Positions 22,975 to 35,187 of a DNA stretch of 64,000 bases are shown here, piece by piece. This DNA is from Bufo bufo. Lineage: Eukaryota > Chordata > Amphibia > Anura > Bufonidae. The stretch's first letter is position 1, and every line of letters begins with the position of its first letter. The notes under the pieces were generated by a model. It was not told where the DNA came from, searched no databases, and worked only from the letters and a program-made list of their open reading frames with translations. The stretch covers positions 581,276,471 through 581,340,470 of the forward strand of contig NC_053390.1 in NCBI RefSeq assembly GCF_905171765.1, in the 5' to 3' direction. A program made the translations under genes and the position numbers.

Positions 22975-23112
22975 TCTGTTTTCAATTTCTCATTATGTGG
23001 TGTAGTGCAGACTGACGGCGGAAAACTTTATTTTTTTTATTTTAGCATAAGGTTGCAACATAACAAATGTGAAAAAGTGAAAGGGTCTGAAGACTTTCCA
23101 AATGCATACTAA

Positions 23113-24060
23113 ATTGCCTACTTCTAATTCTACAAGCTGGCCACAATGTCTGAGAAGATAAACCCACAGTGAGCTGGCTTCATACTAAAAGTATGGATGG
23201 TAAAATAACTCTTAACAAATGTTGTCTCCCAAGTGGTAAACGTTTATGAAAACTATTCACATTAGTATGTTTTAGTTATTTATTTTAATAGCAGGAATAG
23301 CAAAGCCTGCAGCACTTATCTTGCCATAAAAATATCCATTATGACTCAATGGGGAGTATGTCAGAATTTAACATTCAATTTAGGAAACAGGACTGACGTA
23401 GCCATGAAGACTTTGCTATGAGTTGAAGCCATGACACCAATTTTAATAAGAACATGACTTTTATCGGATTAGACAGCAAATTAGACACTTGACAAGTTAA
23501 TGTCAAATGGGCAAAGTGTCCAAATGCTAAAACTAAATTTACTTTTAGTAAGAACAAATGTATTTAAGATTTTTCTGATGTAACAAGAAGCTGACATTGC
23601 TCTTGAAACGGTCCTGATGAACTACAGAAATAGAGAAAAATAAATAGACACAATTTCAGAAATTATCAGTCTTTTTCCATTTTGCTGAAAAATGAAAGGC
23701 TGAGCCAAAAAGTGATCAGACAACTTTTGTTTGCTCTTTACGCTCTGTAATGAAGACACATGTCTGAACATGATTGATACAGCTCATTATGAAGGTTATT
23801 TGAAATATGAAGAACATTCTGTCAGTCTGTTCGGAATGTAATGTCTTGTTTGAATGGGGTAAGAATAAATGTACACAATGTGGGTTGATAGAACAGAACA
23901 TTGCAAAATATACAATAAACAAAAAGTCATCTATAAACTATTGACTTAAAGCAAAGACTTTCTGTGATTGTAAAACTACATGCAGTCTGTTGGATGCAGC
24001 AGAACTATCTACCACTGTAAGTCGGTAAGTATTTAGACATTCATTAATTGCTTTAAGACA
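23113..24060. other. AT-rich intergenic DNA, no gene
   Basis: Nothing recognised on either strand. Confidence 0.5.
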
Positions 24061-24090
24061 GGTATGCTCAACCTGCGGCCCTCCAGAAGT
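24061..24090 (+). mobile_element. hAT-like terminal fragment
   Basis: caggtatgctcaacctgcgg followed by ccctccag looks like the left end of a hAT-type MITE. No right end is visible and retroviral sequence begins a few bases later. Confidence 0.35.
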
Positions 24091-24109
24091 GATGATTGAG
24101 AATGGACTC

Positions 24110-24890
24110 TGGAGAGTTGGTAAGAAACTCTTCCTTCAAAGGGCAACTCTACCAAAAGAGGATGCATTTAGAATATGGGTAAATCAAGAGAGAGAAAAGG
24201 TGTGATTGGGTTCTGTGGTGGATGGCTCCTGGGTTAAACAATATTGCCACTAGGTTAGTTGAAGGTGAATGATGTAATAATGATGGGAGAACTATGGGTG
24301 TTCCAGGAAGGCATAGGCCAAGGTCATCTTACCCATTTCAGAGACTGTGGATTGACTACATTCAGAACAAAGGTGGAACAGTGCGAATATGTCAGTGTCT
24401 GTATTGATCTCTTTCCAGGATATTTGGAAATTTGGCCTGTAGCAAAGGCTACCTCTAAAAGATATGTACTGAGGTGAGAGTACCTACCCCTGGGGCTTTT
24501 CTCCATCCGGTACACACCTAACCGGAAGATAGGCCTAAGTCCTTATGAAGTACTCTTTGGGAATGCCCTTAGATTAGGTCTCTATTTCCCAAAAGCTCCA
24601 GATGCCACATAGTAGTTTTCCAAATTATGTTGTCTGTTGCACACATTGATTGTCTAATGTGTATTTCCAAGTTTTAGTTGTTTTCTAGAATCCAGACTGT
24701 ATAGAAGCTATTCAGTTTTTACAATCAGGAGATTGGGTACTGGTGAAATGGAAAGTCCTAGAGCTACGGTTTGAAGATCTACATCAAGTCCTAATAACCA
24801 CCGCCACTGCTGTCGAATTGGAAGGAGAGCCTGATTGGATCTACGTGTCATATTGCAATCACGTGCCAGGACTATAAGCGCCATAATGTT
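24110..24890 (+). pseudogene. Endogenous retrovirus pol remnant (integrase)
   Basis: Decayed retroviral pol 3' end on the plus strand. The segment around 24325-24470 resembles the start of the integrase catalytic core (YVSVCIDLFPGYLEIWP is readable). A later stretch near 24520-24600 (GLSPYEVLFGNA) and a C-terminal stretch near 24720-24870 (GDWVLVKWKV, then DWIYVSYCNHVPG) correspond to the later core and the integrase C-terminal domain. Integrase would join viral DNA to the chromosome. Frame changes and stops separate the pieces, and the 5' part of pol and gag are absent. The layout most resembles gamma/epsilon-type class I elements. Dead copy. Confidence 0.75.
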
Positions 24891-26260
24891 TTTGCATGTC
24901 GTATTGTTTGTTTCATATTGTACAAGGGGGAAATCACAGTCCAATCAAATTCCAACGGTGTTATATTATCAAGATGAGTCAGGAACAACTAAGTTGACTT
25001 TTGCAGTATAGTGGACTGTAAGACAGACGACAGATAGGACACTTGGTTTTGGTCTGATAAGTCCATCTGTGTGACTGGAACTGACCCAGTCTATGGTAAT
25101 TGTGTTTAGATATGACCATACCAACTGTGGATATTAGAGATTAACAGAATGGAACACTAGTCTGAAGTGTTGGGAATATAAACCAGTGGAAACTACCTCT
25201 AGAGTCAGTAAAGGTGAAAGTTTGTCGCCAAGAATGACTGTCCTGAAGGGATCACCATGAAACAGTTGTAAACATAATGAATGTAATCCTTTGTTCCTGT
25301 CCATTAGAAATCCTATCCAATAGGATTCGGGGATATATGTTTTAGGAGCATTATGTAAGTGACAAAGATCCCCTAGGCGAATTTAGAATGTTGGTAAGGG
25401 AAAAACCTCAAAGTTTAGTTGCATCTGTGGCTCCTACATCCTTACCTATAATTGACATTAAATATTTGGACGATTTAAAAACATAAAGACAAACTTGCCT
25501 TAGAGACAAGATTTATACAGGAAAGCCCTTTGGTGTTTTCCCTCCAGGATATTGTTCTTAATAATTTATCTGAATAAGACAAGCAGTAACTCTGATAATT
25601 TCTGACAGTTGGTTTATCAACCAAAATTATCAAAACGCAGATATCTGGTGATTGTGTTGTGATTTGAAACTCTGACCCAGGATGCAGGTAGAATGAGGTG
25701 GCCAATGTACCCTGATCAAGTACTGATGCCATTTATTCTATTTTCACCTCCTGAGTGGGATCAAATTGGTAAGCAAAACAATGTCCAGTCACGACTAAGG
25801 AGGTCACTCCCTAGATCCTTTGACTCACATGTATGCATAGATACATAGGCATCTGTAGAAGAGTTTCTGACTAATTAAAAGCTAAAAGTTAGATAGCTGC
25901 AGGATGAGTCATTACTACGATTAGTAGTAATAAAAAAATATAAATAATGTAGATTCGATTAACAACATCTCTATTTTCATCAACAGAGATTTGTGAATTA
26001 CACCTGTGATGCTGCGAAGGGAATAGTAGAACAACTGAGCTCTTTTCCAGTGATGACTCTACAGAACAGACTGGTCCTTGACAGCAGAAAAAGGAGGGGT
26101 CTACAAGATAGTTGGAAGTTCCTGCTGCATCTACATTCCGGACAACACTACCCCTGATGGAAGGATAACCATAGATCTGAAGAAACTGATGGACTTTATC
26201 ATTATCAAATGAACTGACTGGAAAAATTCAGAAATTAATCACATCATGGCCAGAACAATC
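24891..26260 (+). pseudogene. Endogenous retrovirus env remnant
   Basis: Follows the integrase remnant, in the order expected of a provirus. The surface-subunit region is largely unreadable because of stops and shifts. The transmembrane-subunit region is recognisable at about 26050-26170, where LQNRLVLD is followed in another frame by a cysteine pair and PDNTTPDG, a layout typical of the class I retroviral transmembrane ectodomain. At least one frameshift separates these two pieces. No intact reading frame exists and no activity is expected. Confidence 0.65.
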
Positions 26261-26635
26261 TTTTGGGAACTGGTTCAGTGACTACAGTGTTTTTAGCATT
26301 TGGTTTTAACAGGCTGTTATACTGTATAGTTCTCCATTTTAGGAAAATTGTTTTTACAAATATTTAATACATCAATGCCCACACTATATATATGTGCTGT
26401 GCCCCTGTCAAAGTCATAGATTATTCCATCCTGAAGTAAATAAAACCTTGTTGATGGTTGCAAGGTAAATAGGACAAGGTGAAGGCCAACCTGAAAGGGA
26501 GTTGAGGGGGCCTGATGAAGAAATAAGGAAAGTCGAGCTCTTCGCTGTTTAGGGCGTTGGGAGAGTACCTCACTTTTCCTGTTCACCTTTGGTCTATTTC
26601 CCGCAAAAGGAGGGATTTGCGAGATAGGTTTTATT

Positions 26636-26640
<5 letters not shown>

Positions 26641-26670
<30 letters not shown>
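26641..26670. repeat. (AT)n microsatellite
   Basis: About 15 AT units between the env remnant and the polypurine tract. Confidence 0.95.
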
Positions 26671-26674
<4 letters not shown>

Positions 26675-26749
26675 TGTAGTACACATTCTTGTCCACTAGT
26701 TGGCCGCAAACCAGATGCCTCGTGTGCATTTCTTTGTTTTAAAGACACT

Positions 26750-26769
26750 GGGGGAGGGGGAAGGGGGAG
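26750..26769 (+). promoter_or_regulatory. Polypurine tract candidate
   Basis: Twenty consecutive purines, mostly G, lie just before the LTR-like segment and after env. In retroviruses such a tract primes plus-strand DNA synthesis and marks the 5' edge of the 3' LTR. Confidence 0.5.
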
Positions 26770-26862
26770 TTAGGTTGCAATTTTCAAAAGTGTCAATGAA
26801 ATTCAGGGATAAAGTTGGCAAACTACACCCATTTTGGCAAATAGCCAATAACCTTTTCTTAA

Positions 26863-28635
26863 CCACCTTCCGACTGCCTAACGCAGGGATGCGTCCTGCA
26901 GGCGGACGGGTTATTCCTCCTGGACGCATCGGCGCGTCCTCTCGCAAGACGCGAGATTTCCTGTGATCGCACGCACACAGGAGCGTGCGTTCACAGGATC
27001 GGAAGGTAAACGAGCCGATCTACAGCCTGCCAGCGGCGATCATTCGCTGGCAGGCTGTAGATGCGATTTTTTTAACCCCTGAAAGGTATATCAGACGTTG
27101 TTTTGTTAACAGCATCTGATATACCTGCTATCTGGTCCTCTGGTGGTCCCTTTTGCTTGGATCGACCACCAGAGGACACAGGCAGCTCTGTAAGTAGCAC
27201 CAAGCACCACACTACACTACACCCCCCCCTGTCACTTATTAACCCCTTATTAACCCCTGATCACCCCATATAGACTCCCTAATCACCCCCCTGTCATTGA
27301 TCACCCCCCTGTAAGGCTCCATTCAGATGTCCGTATGTGTTTTGCGGATCCGCGGATCCGCAAAACACGGACACCGCGGATCCGCAAAACACGGACACCG
27401 GCAATGTGCTTTCAGCATTTTGCGGATCCGCACATTGCCAGAACTATATAGAAAAGGATTTTTCTTGTCCGCAATTGCGGACAAGAATAGGACATGTTCT
27501 ATAGGCTCTACAAAAAACGCACTGTTCGTCCGATCAGGCCTGATCTTGTGCGCACACTTGCATTCAGTCCGCCCCACCGCAGTGACAGAATTAATTTTTT
27601 TCTGATCACTGCAAAAACACAGTAAAATCGCTGCGGCGCTATAGAGATCACTTTTGAGGGGCATAGCGAGTTCATAGAAGATTTTTTTTTTTGCCACAAG
27701 TTAGCGGAAATTGATTTTTTTTTTTGTTTTTTGTTTTTTCTTACAAAGTCTCATATTCCACTAACTTGTGACAAAAAATAAAATCTCACATGAACTCACC
27801 ATACCCCTCACGGAATCCAAATGCGTAAAATTTTTTAGACATTTATATTCCAGACTTCTTCTCACACTGTAGGGCCCCTAAAATGCCAGGGCAGTATAAA
27901 TACCCCACATGTGACCCCATTTTGGAAAGAAGACACGCCAAGGTATTTCGTGAGGGGAATGGCGAGTTCATGTAAAATGTTCTTTTTTGTCACAAGTTAG
28001 TGGAATATGAAACTTTCTAAGAAAAAATATAATAATAATCATTTTCCGCTAACTTGTGACAAAAAATAAAAACTTCCATGAAGTTCATTATTTATGCCCA
28101 TCAGCAAATATCTTAGGGTGTCTACTTTCCGAAATGGGGTCATTTGTGGGGTGTTTCTACTGTCTGGCCATTGTAGAACCTCGGGAAACATGACAGGTGC
28201 AGAAAGTCAGAGCTGCTTCAAAATGCGGAAATTCACATTTTTGTACCATAGTTTGTAAACGCTATAACTTTTGCGAAAACCAATAAATATACACTTATTG
28301 CATTTTTTTTTATCAAAGACATGTAGAAAAATAAATTTTGAGAAAAATTTATATAGAAATGTAGTTTTATTTGAAAAATTTTACAACAGAAAGTGAAAAA
28401 TGTTATTTTTTTGCAAAAATTTCGGTCAATTTTGATTAATATCAAAAAAAGTAAAAATGTCAGCAGCAATAAAATACCACCAAATGAAAGCTCTATTAGT
28501 GAGAAGAAAAGGAGGTAAAATTCATTTGGGTGGTAAGTTGTATGACTGAGCAATAAACGGTGAAAGTAGTGTAGTGCAGAATTATAAAAAGTGGTCTGGT
28601 CATTAAGGGGGTTTAAGCTAGGGGAGCTGAGGTGG
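26863..28635. mobile_element. TTAA-flanked non-autonomous element, 1.77 kb
   Basis: ccaccttccgactgcc at the left and gctgaggtgg at the right lie between TTAA at 26859-26862 and 28636-28639; the host sequence rejoins as cctttttcttaagaaacacc-like DNA. The left part is GC-rich with an inverted pair (tctacagcctgccagcg and cgctggcaggctgtaga). The right part is AT-rich with two divergent copies of a cacaagttagtggaat segment in opposite orientation. No transposase. Confidence 0.8.
27315..27520. mobile_element. Harbinger-like MITE fragment
   Basis: taaggctccattcagatgtc followed by repeated tgcggatccgc words, as in the complete element at 22049. The right end is missing or not recognisable. Nested in the TTAA element. 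Confidence 0.6.
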
Positions 28636-28769
28636 TTAAGAAACACCCCTTTTGTGATGTCATGTCTGCTATTTAAGTGAATGTAACTTGAATAAAGCTA
28701 TCTTGCTCAAGGGGATGAGAAGATACTTTCATAAAATTAACTTGTGTGTCTGGTCTCATTATGAATGTA

Positions 28770-28890
28770 GTATAGTGCACCGAGTTTAGTAGAGCTGTAT
28801 CTGTGTGTGTATATTAGGGCTGTATCTGTGTTTAGCAGAGCTGTATGTATATAACTTAACTGTGTGTGTAGCAGAGCTATATGTTTGTAT
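28770..28890 (+). repeat. Minisatellite, first half
   Basis: Irregular repeats of gtagcagagctgtatctgtg. The same repeat resumes at 30598-30730 beyond the hAT element, so the array was split by that insertion. Confidence 0.8.
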
Positions 28891-30597
28891 CAGGGTGGAT
28901 AAAAATCAATGATTTAAAAAAATAAAAAGGATTTTTTTTATTTAAATCAGATTATTTTTTTTATATAAAATGCTTTTTGAGGAAAATATATTACCATCCA
29001 AAGGTTATTCCATCATGAAATAAAGATTTGTTTTTTAATTATGTAGAATAAGGCTGTACGTGGACTTCCATATTGTTGAATGGATTAGGCAGTGGCTGAG
29101 GGACAGACAACAGAGCGTTGTAGTCAATGAAGTATATTCAGACCATGGTCTTGTTACCAGTGGGGTAACTCAGGGATCTGTTCTGGGACCCGTATTGTTT
29201 AATATCTTTATCAGCGAAATTGCAAAAGGCCTCGATGGTAAGGTGTGTCTTTTTGCTGATGACACAAAGATTTGTAACATGGTTGATGTTCCTGGAGGGA
29301 TACACCAAATGGAAAAGGATTTAGGAAAACTAGAGGAATGGTCAAAAATCTGGCAACTAAAATTTTATATTGATAAGTGCAAAATAATGCACCTGGGGCG
29401 TAAAAACCCAAGAGCAGAATATAAAATCAGTGATACAGTCCTAACCTCAGTATCTAAGGAAAGGGATTTAGGGGTCATTATTTCAGAAGACTTAAAGGTA
29501 GGCAGACAATGTCATAGAGCAGCAGGAAATGCTAGCAGAATGCTTGGGTGTATAGGGAGAGGAATTACCAGTAGAAAGAGGGAGGTGCTCATGCCACTCT
29601 ACAGAGCACTAGTGAGACCTCATTTGGAGTATTGTGCGCAGTACTGGAGACCATATCTCCAGAAGGATATTGATACTTTGGAGAGAGTTCAGAGAAGAGC
29701 TACTAAACTAGTACATGGATTGCAGGATAAAACTTACCAGGAAAGATTAAAGGACCTTAACATGTATAGCTTGGAAGAAAGGCGAGACAGAGGGGATATG
29801 ATAGAAACTTTTAAATACATAAAGGGAATCAACAAGGTAAAAGAGGAGAGAATATTTAAAAGAAGAAAAACTGCTACAAGAGGACATAGTTTTAAATTAG
29901 AGGGGCAAAGGTTTAAAAGTAATATCAGGAAGTATTACTTTACTGAGAGAGTAGTGGATGCATGGAATAGCCTTCCTGCAGAAGTGGTAGCTGCAAATAC
30001 AGTGAAGGAGTTTAAGCAAGCATGGGATAGGCATAATGCCATCCTTCATATAAGATAGGGCCAAGGGCTATTCATAGTATTCAGTATATTGGGCAGACTA
30101 GATGGGCCAAATGGTTCTTATCTGCCGACACATTCTATGTTTCTATATGTGTAATTTTTTTGGTAAATAAATTCCATTAATCCATTCACAATTTCATGCT
30201 CTTCCAGAGGTTTTTGTAAGATTATTGGGCAGTTTCTCTGGCTACAAGATATTATCACAGATGCTTGGTTTACTTTTGTAGTTCTCAAAACTGAATTTGA
30301 CTCAGCAGAGATCACATGCCTCTTCTTCGCAGCAAAAATGTTATAACATGAACAGAGTTTAGAAAAATACCTTAATTCTAACTTCTATAAACCTATGAAT
30401 ACAGAATCAACCTAATCAAACTAATATGAAAAGTTGTTATTCTAAAAATCTTCATCTACTTGCATATTATAAGTTATACCAGCAAGAATTAGTCTTTATG
30501 TAGAAAACTATGATTTAAATCAAGCCTTACTGACTAGTGATTTAAATCGTGATTTAAATCATTTTGATTTAAATCAAATCCACCCTGGTTTGTATAG
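28891..30597. mobile_element. hAT element with exact 8-bp target duplication
   Basis: Terminal repeats are cagggtggat at the left and (a)tccaccctg at the right, with many gatttaaatc palindromes next to the ends. The flanks gtttgtat at 28883-28890 and 30598-30605 are identical 8-mers, which is diagnostic of hAT insertion. No hAT transposase is present. A CR1 LINE accounts for most of the interior. Confidence 0.9.
29050..30146 (+). pseudogene. CR1 LINE, 5'-truncated reverse transcriptase
   Basis: One open frame of about 332 residues covers the second half of a non-LTR reverse transcriptase: VTQGSVLGPVLFNIFISEI, then the catalytic FADDTK motif, then the thumb and C-terminal region ending AILHIR. 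The 3' end carries ttgggcagactagatgggcc and cattctatgtttctat, which resembles the CR1 8-bp tail repeat. Reverse transcriptase would copy the element RNA at the target site. The N-terminal endonuclease and the first RT motifs are missing, as is usual for 5'-truncated insertions. The surviving frame has no stop, so the copy is fairly young. It lies inside a hAT element. Confidence 0.93.
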
Positions 30598-30730
30598 TAG
30601 AGCTGTATGTATAGCAGGCCTGTATCTGTGGTTAGCAGAGCTGTATGTGTGTATAGCAGGGCTGTATCTGTTTGTAGCAGACCTGTATGTGTGTATGGCA
30701 GTGCTGTGTGTGTACCAGAACTTTGTGTGT
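30598..30730 (+). repeat. Minisatellite, second half
   Basis: Continuation of the gtagcagagctgtat array interrupted by the hAT element. Confidence 0.75.
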
Positions 30731-31130
30731 GTGTGTCGCAAACAAATACTTAAAAATAATCTAGCAGAAAAAGAAGCATGGCTGGACACAACAGAGCAAT
30801 GGAGACACATTTATTTGGATAAGTACATGTAATGAGCAGACTACATGCACCATCGCTGGTTGTTACAATGGTCAGCAGAGAACACAGTAAGGGTAACAGG
30901 AGCTGACCAAAACTATTCCCCCCCCCCCTACGCTACACTCTAATGTTACTGTCTTTGACCTCTCCACTTCAGTAAAACGCCAGTAAACCACATTCCCTTA
31001 AAGAGGACCTAGAAAATATTTTTCCTGATTTTCTGTTGTCTAAACCTGGAGTTCGTCTTATAGTTTGGCGCGTTTTTATAAAGCGGAAAATACGGTAGAT
31101 ATACTGTACTTGTGCGGCCGCTGCCACAAT
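30731..31130. other. Intergenic with a TTAA MITE end
   Basis: A C-run at 30920-30929 and ccttaaagaggacctag at about 30997, which resembles a TTAA MITE left end without a partner. No gene. Confidence 0.4.
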
Positions 31131-31690
31131 TCAGTGGCGTAGCTATAGGGGCTGTAGCAGTCATAGTTGTGACCATCCCCTAAGCCAGGGGCTTACAGGG
31201 CCTCCATTGCCAATAGTACACTTGTAATTACTGTATATTTGACTTTTTAAGACGCAATCCATATTATAAAGTGAATACTAGTGAGCCCTCACTGGTCTGC
31301 AGGAGGTGGGGGAGTGAAGCACTGTGAGCGCTGTACTCACCCCTCCTCCCTGGTCTCCAGGCTACGCTGCAGTGTCCTGACAGTGCCAGGACGTACAGCG
31401 TGCACTATGACCTGACATTGTACGCAGTCAGGTGACAGTGCAGTGCAGGCCAGAGGTGACCAGTGAGCAGGGACTGTAGGAAAGACTGCCAGACATGGAG
31501 AGCAGCGGTGGAGCCGGAGAGGTAATTTTATTTTGATTCTAACCTGATCTCATACGGTGGTCTGGGCATCGATATGGGGGCCTGAACATCTGATATGGGG
31601 GTCTGAAAATCTAATATGGGTTTCTGAGGATCTGATACGGGAGTCTGAGGATCAGGCACATTCCTTGCACAGGGGCCCTCTGCTGAGTGT
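31131..31690 (+). mobile_element. hAT-like left end with an internal short tandem repeat
   Basis: cagtggcgtagctatagggg at 31131 resembles hAT-type ends (CAGnGGCG). No right end was found. At 31554-31650 a unit of about 28-30 bp (gatatgggggtctgaa) repeats four times. Confidence 0.45.
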
Positions 31691-32776
31691 GTCTGCACCT
31701 GGAAGATAGTAAGGCATCACATCCAAAGTGAATAAAAAAAATCCAACACTAAGTCCATTAGAAGCAGCCTAGCTTCTTGAAATGCGTGAAACACACCAGA
31801 ATTCTGTGTATGCAGCTTTTAAACTCCAGTTTTATGGAGTAGTTCTGGATTTTTTCATTCAAAGGCATTTCAAGTTAGCATATAGAAATACTGTATAAAG
31901 ACATTTTTTTAATTTTTTTTTTACATTTTTCATATTCACAAATAAATCTGTTTTATGGTGATGTGAACCATATGTGGGAATAATACATCATGAGTTAGCA
32001 ACAGGAGCAGTACAATGTATACTTGTTGAACCTTGTTAAAGGGGTTGTCCTGGTTTTTACTATTGATGACCTAGGTCACCTGGAATGATTTTTGGGAGGT
32101 ATGTCACATATAAAGAGATCAGAGGTACCCCCTACAGTAACCTCATTTTTGAAACAGTAGACAAAATACTCCAGCAATATAGTTTCAGGATTGTTAGTAG
32201 TTTATTGGAGATGCTGCTGTACAAATATTTGAAGTTTTGGCCTAATTTGGCCTTTTATCCTTGCAATAATTTTATTGGAACTATTTTTATTTAATTTTTT
32301 GGGAAGCAGGTTGAAGAAAAGGCAGCAATTCTGCCATTGCTTTTTGCTTTATTGTGACGGTCAGTACAATTAGACAGATACCAATTTTATGTAGTTTTTT
32401 TAATGAGTTTTGCTACTTTTACACAATAAAGGCATTTTTGAAAATAAATATATTATTGTGCTGCTATTTTCTGAAAGCCATTTTTTTAAATTATTCTAAT
32501 TGTGTGGGGGCTCATTGTTTGCAAGATTTGATTTTTTAATTGACACCATTTTCTGGTACTTTTTGGTGTCATGATATTAGGTTTTTTGTGAGGCAAGGTG
32601 ACCAAAAATGGCTGTTCTGGCATAGGTTTTTTTTGTTTTTAAGTCGTTGAACTGACAAGATAGATCATGTGAAATTTTTTTTTTCTAAAACACTTTTTGA
32701 ATTAAATTTAATAACATTTTTATTTTATTTTACACTTTGCGCCCCCATAAGGTCATATAAGTCTTTCTGGGGACAT
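31691..32776. mobile_element. Outer TTAA element, left part, plus MITE end
   Basis: Includes gttaaaggggttgtcctgg (32036), a MITE left end, then AT-rich sequence ending ataaggtcatataagtcttt, which matches the same family at 44826. The element resumes at 35188 after a 2.4-kb nested insertion. Confidence 0.5.
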
Positions 32777-32780
32777 TTAA

Positions 32781-35187
32781 CTCCTTAAGGACACAGCCTT
32801 ATTTCACCTTAAGGACCAGGCCATTTTTTGCAAATCTGACCAGTGTCACTTTAAGTGGTGATAACTTTAAAACGCTTTGACTTATCCAGGCCATTCTGAG
32901 ATTATTTTTTCGTCACATATTGTACTTCATGACACTGGTAAAATGAAGTAAAAAAAAAAATCGTTTTTATTTATAAAAAAATACTAAATTTAACAAAATT
33001 TTTTTAAAAATTGCAAATTTCCAAGTTTCAATTTCTCTACTTCTATAATACATAGTAATACCTCCAAAAATAGTTATTACTTTACATTCCCCATATGTCT
33101 ACTTCATGTTTGGATCATTTTGGGAATGATATTTTATTTTTTGGGGATGTTAACTTACAAGGCTTAGAAGTTTAGAAGCAAATCTTGAAATTTTTCAGAA
33201 ATTTTCAAAAACCCAATTTTTAGGGACCAGTTCAGGTCTGAAGTCACTTTGCGAGGCTTACATAATAGAAACCACCCAAAAATGACCCCATTCTATAAAC
33301 TACACCCCTCAAGGTATTCAAAACAGATTTTACAAACTTTGTTAACCCTTTAGGTGTTCCACAAGAATTTATGGAAAATAGAGATACAATTTCAAAATTT
33401 AAATTTTTTGGGAGATTTTCCATTTTAATAATTTTTTTTCAGTTACAAATCAAGGGTTAACAGCCAAACCAAACTCAATATTTATAGCTCTGATTCTGCA
33501 GTTTACAGAAACACCCCATATGTGGTCGTAAACCACTGTACGGGCACACGGCAGGGCGCAGAAGGAAAGGAATGCCATACGGTTTTTGGAAGGCAGGTTT
33601 TGCTGGACTGGTTTTTTTGACACCATGTCCCATTTGAAGCCCCCCTGATGCAACCCTAGAGTAGAAACTCCAAAAAAGTTACCCCATTTTAGAAACTACG
33701 GGATAGCGTGGAAGTTTTGTTGGTACTAGTTTAGGGTACATATGATTTTTAGTTGCTCTATATTACACTTTTTGTGAGGAAAGATAACAAGAAATAGCTG
33801 TTTTGGCACCATTTAAATTTTTTGTTATTTACAACATTCATCTGACAGGTTAGATCATGTGGTATTTTTATAGACCAGGTTGTCACGGACGCGGCGATAC
33901 CTAATATGTATACTTTTTTTTATTTATGTAAGTTTTACACAATGATTTCATTTTTGAAGCAAAAAAAAATCATGTTTTAGTGTTTCCATAGTCTGAGAGC
34001 CATAATTTTTTCAGTTTTTGGGCGATTACCTTGGGTAGGGTATGATTTTTGCGGGATGAGATGACGGTTTTATTGGCACTATTTTGGGTTGCATATGACT
34101 TTTCGATTGCTTGCTATTACACTTTTTGTGATGTAAGGTGACAAAAAATGGTTTATTTAGCACAGTTTTTATTTTTTATTTTTTACGGTGTTCATCTGAG
34201 AGGTTAGGTCATGTGATATTTTTATAGAGCCGGTCGATACGAACGCGGCGATACCAAATATGTATACTTTTTTTTTATTTATGTAAGTTTTACACAATAA
34301 CAGCTTTTTTCAAACAAAAAAAATGATGTTTTAGTGTCTCCATATTCTGAGCCATAGTTTTTTTTTATTTTTTGGGCGATTGTCTCAGGTAGGGGCTCAT
34401 TTTTTGCGGGATGAGGTGACGGTTAGATTGGTACTATTTTGGTGGGCAAACGCCTTTTTGATCGCTTGCTGTTGTACTTTTTGTAATGTAAGGTGACAAA
34501 AAAATGGTTTATTTAGCACAGTTTTTATTTTTTACTGTGTTCATCTAAGGGGTTAGGTCATGTGATATGTTTATAGAGCCGGTCGATACGGACGCGGCAA
34601 TACCTAATATGTATACTTTTTTTTTCCTCCAATTTTTTTACCAATTTTTTTTAACTTGATTTGGGGAAAATGACGTTTTTGTTTATTTTTACTTGAAACT
34701 TTAATTTTTTTGGAGGGGGAAACTTTATTTTTTCAACTTTTTTTTTCACTTAATTTTTTGTCCCACTTTGGGACTTGAACTTTTTGGGGTCTAATCCTTT
34801 ACAATGCATTCCAATACTTCTGTATTGGAATGCATTGACTGTATGAGTAATACTGTGTGTATTACTCATACAGCTTCCGGCCTGTGAGATCCAGGGGGCT
34901 GGATCTCACAGGCTCGTCACCGGAAGGCAGCGCAATGCCTTCCTTAGACATCGTTCTGCCTTCCATGCCATCGGGTCCCCCCTACAGCCGCATGGGGACC
35001 CGATGGCACCGCCCGCTGCCGCCGCCGCAATGGGTAAAAGCCACAAACCGCAGGTCTGAATTGACGGGGACCCCCCCCGGGCATTTAACCGAGGTGCCTG
35101 CGCGGCGGTGATCAGAAATACACAGGGCATACAGGTATGCCCTGTGTCCTTAAGTACCAGGACATAAGGGCGTACCTCCTGAAGAGT
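32781..35187 (-). mobile_element. Nested TTAA element, 2.4 kb
   Basis: Flanked by TTAA at 32777-32780 and 35188-35191. It is in inverse orientation to the copy at 1-1913 (gaccacatatgggg appears as ccccatatgtggtc at 33514). It contains three diverged tandem segments of about 350 bp around 33720-34620, each with gtcatgtgatatttttatag. The 34860-35100 part is GC-rich, with catacagcttccggcctgtg near its left. No transposase. Confidence 0.75.

Larger units (their letters stand above)
21603..23112 (+). mobile_element. Tc1-like transposon relic (family D) with two later insertions
   Basis: The plus strand holds a decayed Tc1 element: upstream sequence, a transposase start near 21800 (MRRKELPVKLRDKIM), then an interrupted frame. 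After a MITE insertion the sequence resumes with the third-acidic-residue region (RPESGLEPK near 22350) and the C-terminal part. The 3' non-coding end is split again by a second insertion and ends near caaatgcatac (23108). Coding capacity is lost through stops, shifts and both insertions. Confidence 0.75.
26770..28780 (+). mobile_element. 3' LTR candidate, split by a TTAA element
   Basis: Removing the TTAA element at 26863-28635 joins a CAAT-like agccaataacc (about 26843) to ctatttaagtgaatg (28670) and a polyadenylation signal cttgaataaagctatc (28687). Order and position downstream of the polypurine tract fit a retroviral 3' LTR of a few hundred bases. The 3' edge is uncertain and no 5' LTR was found in the window. 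Confidence 0.4.

Noticed and set aside
23575..23630. Hammerhead-like words cctgatgaac and agaaatag
   Set aside because: The six bases between CUGAUGA and GAAA cannot form stem II, and stem I does not pair.
26317..26966. Open frames near the AT microsatellite, up to 143 codons
   Set aside because: One runs through the AT repeat and the others cross the boundary of the TTAA element; no known domain.
31775..31805. gcttcttgaaatgcgtgaaacacac resembling an eroded hammerhead
   Set aside because: The CUGANGA box is absent and no paired stem I is seen; kept out as too degraded.
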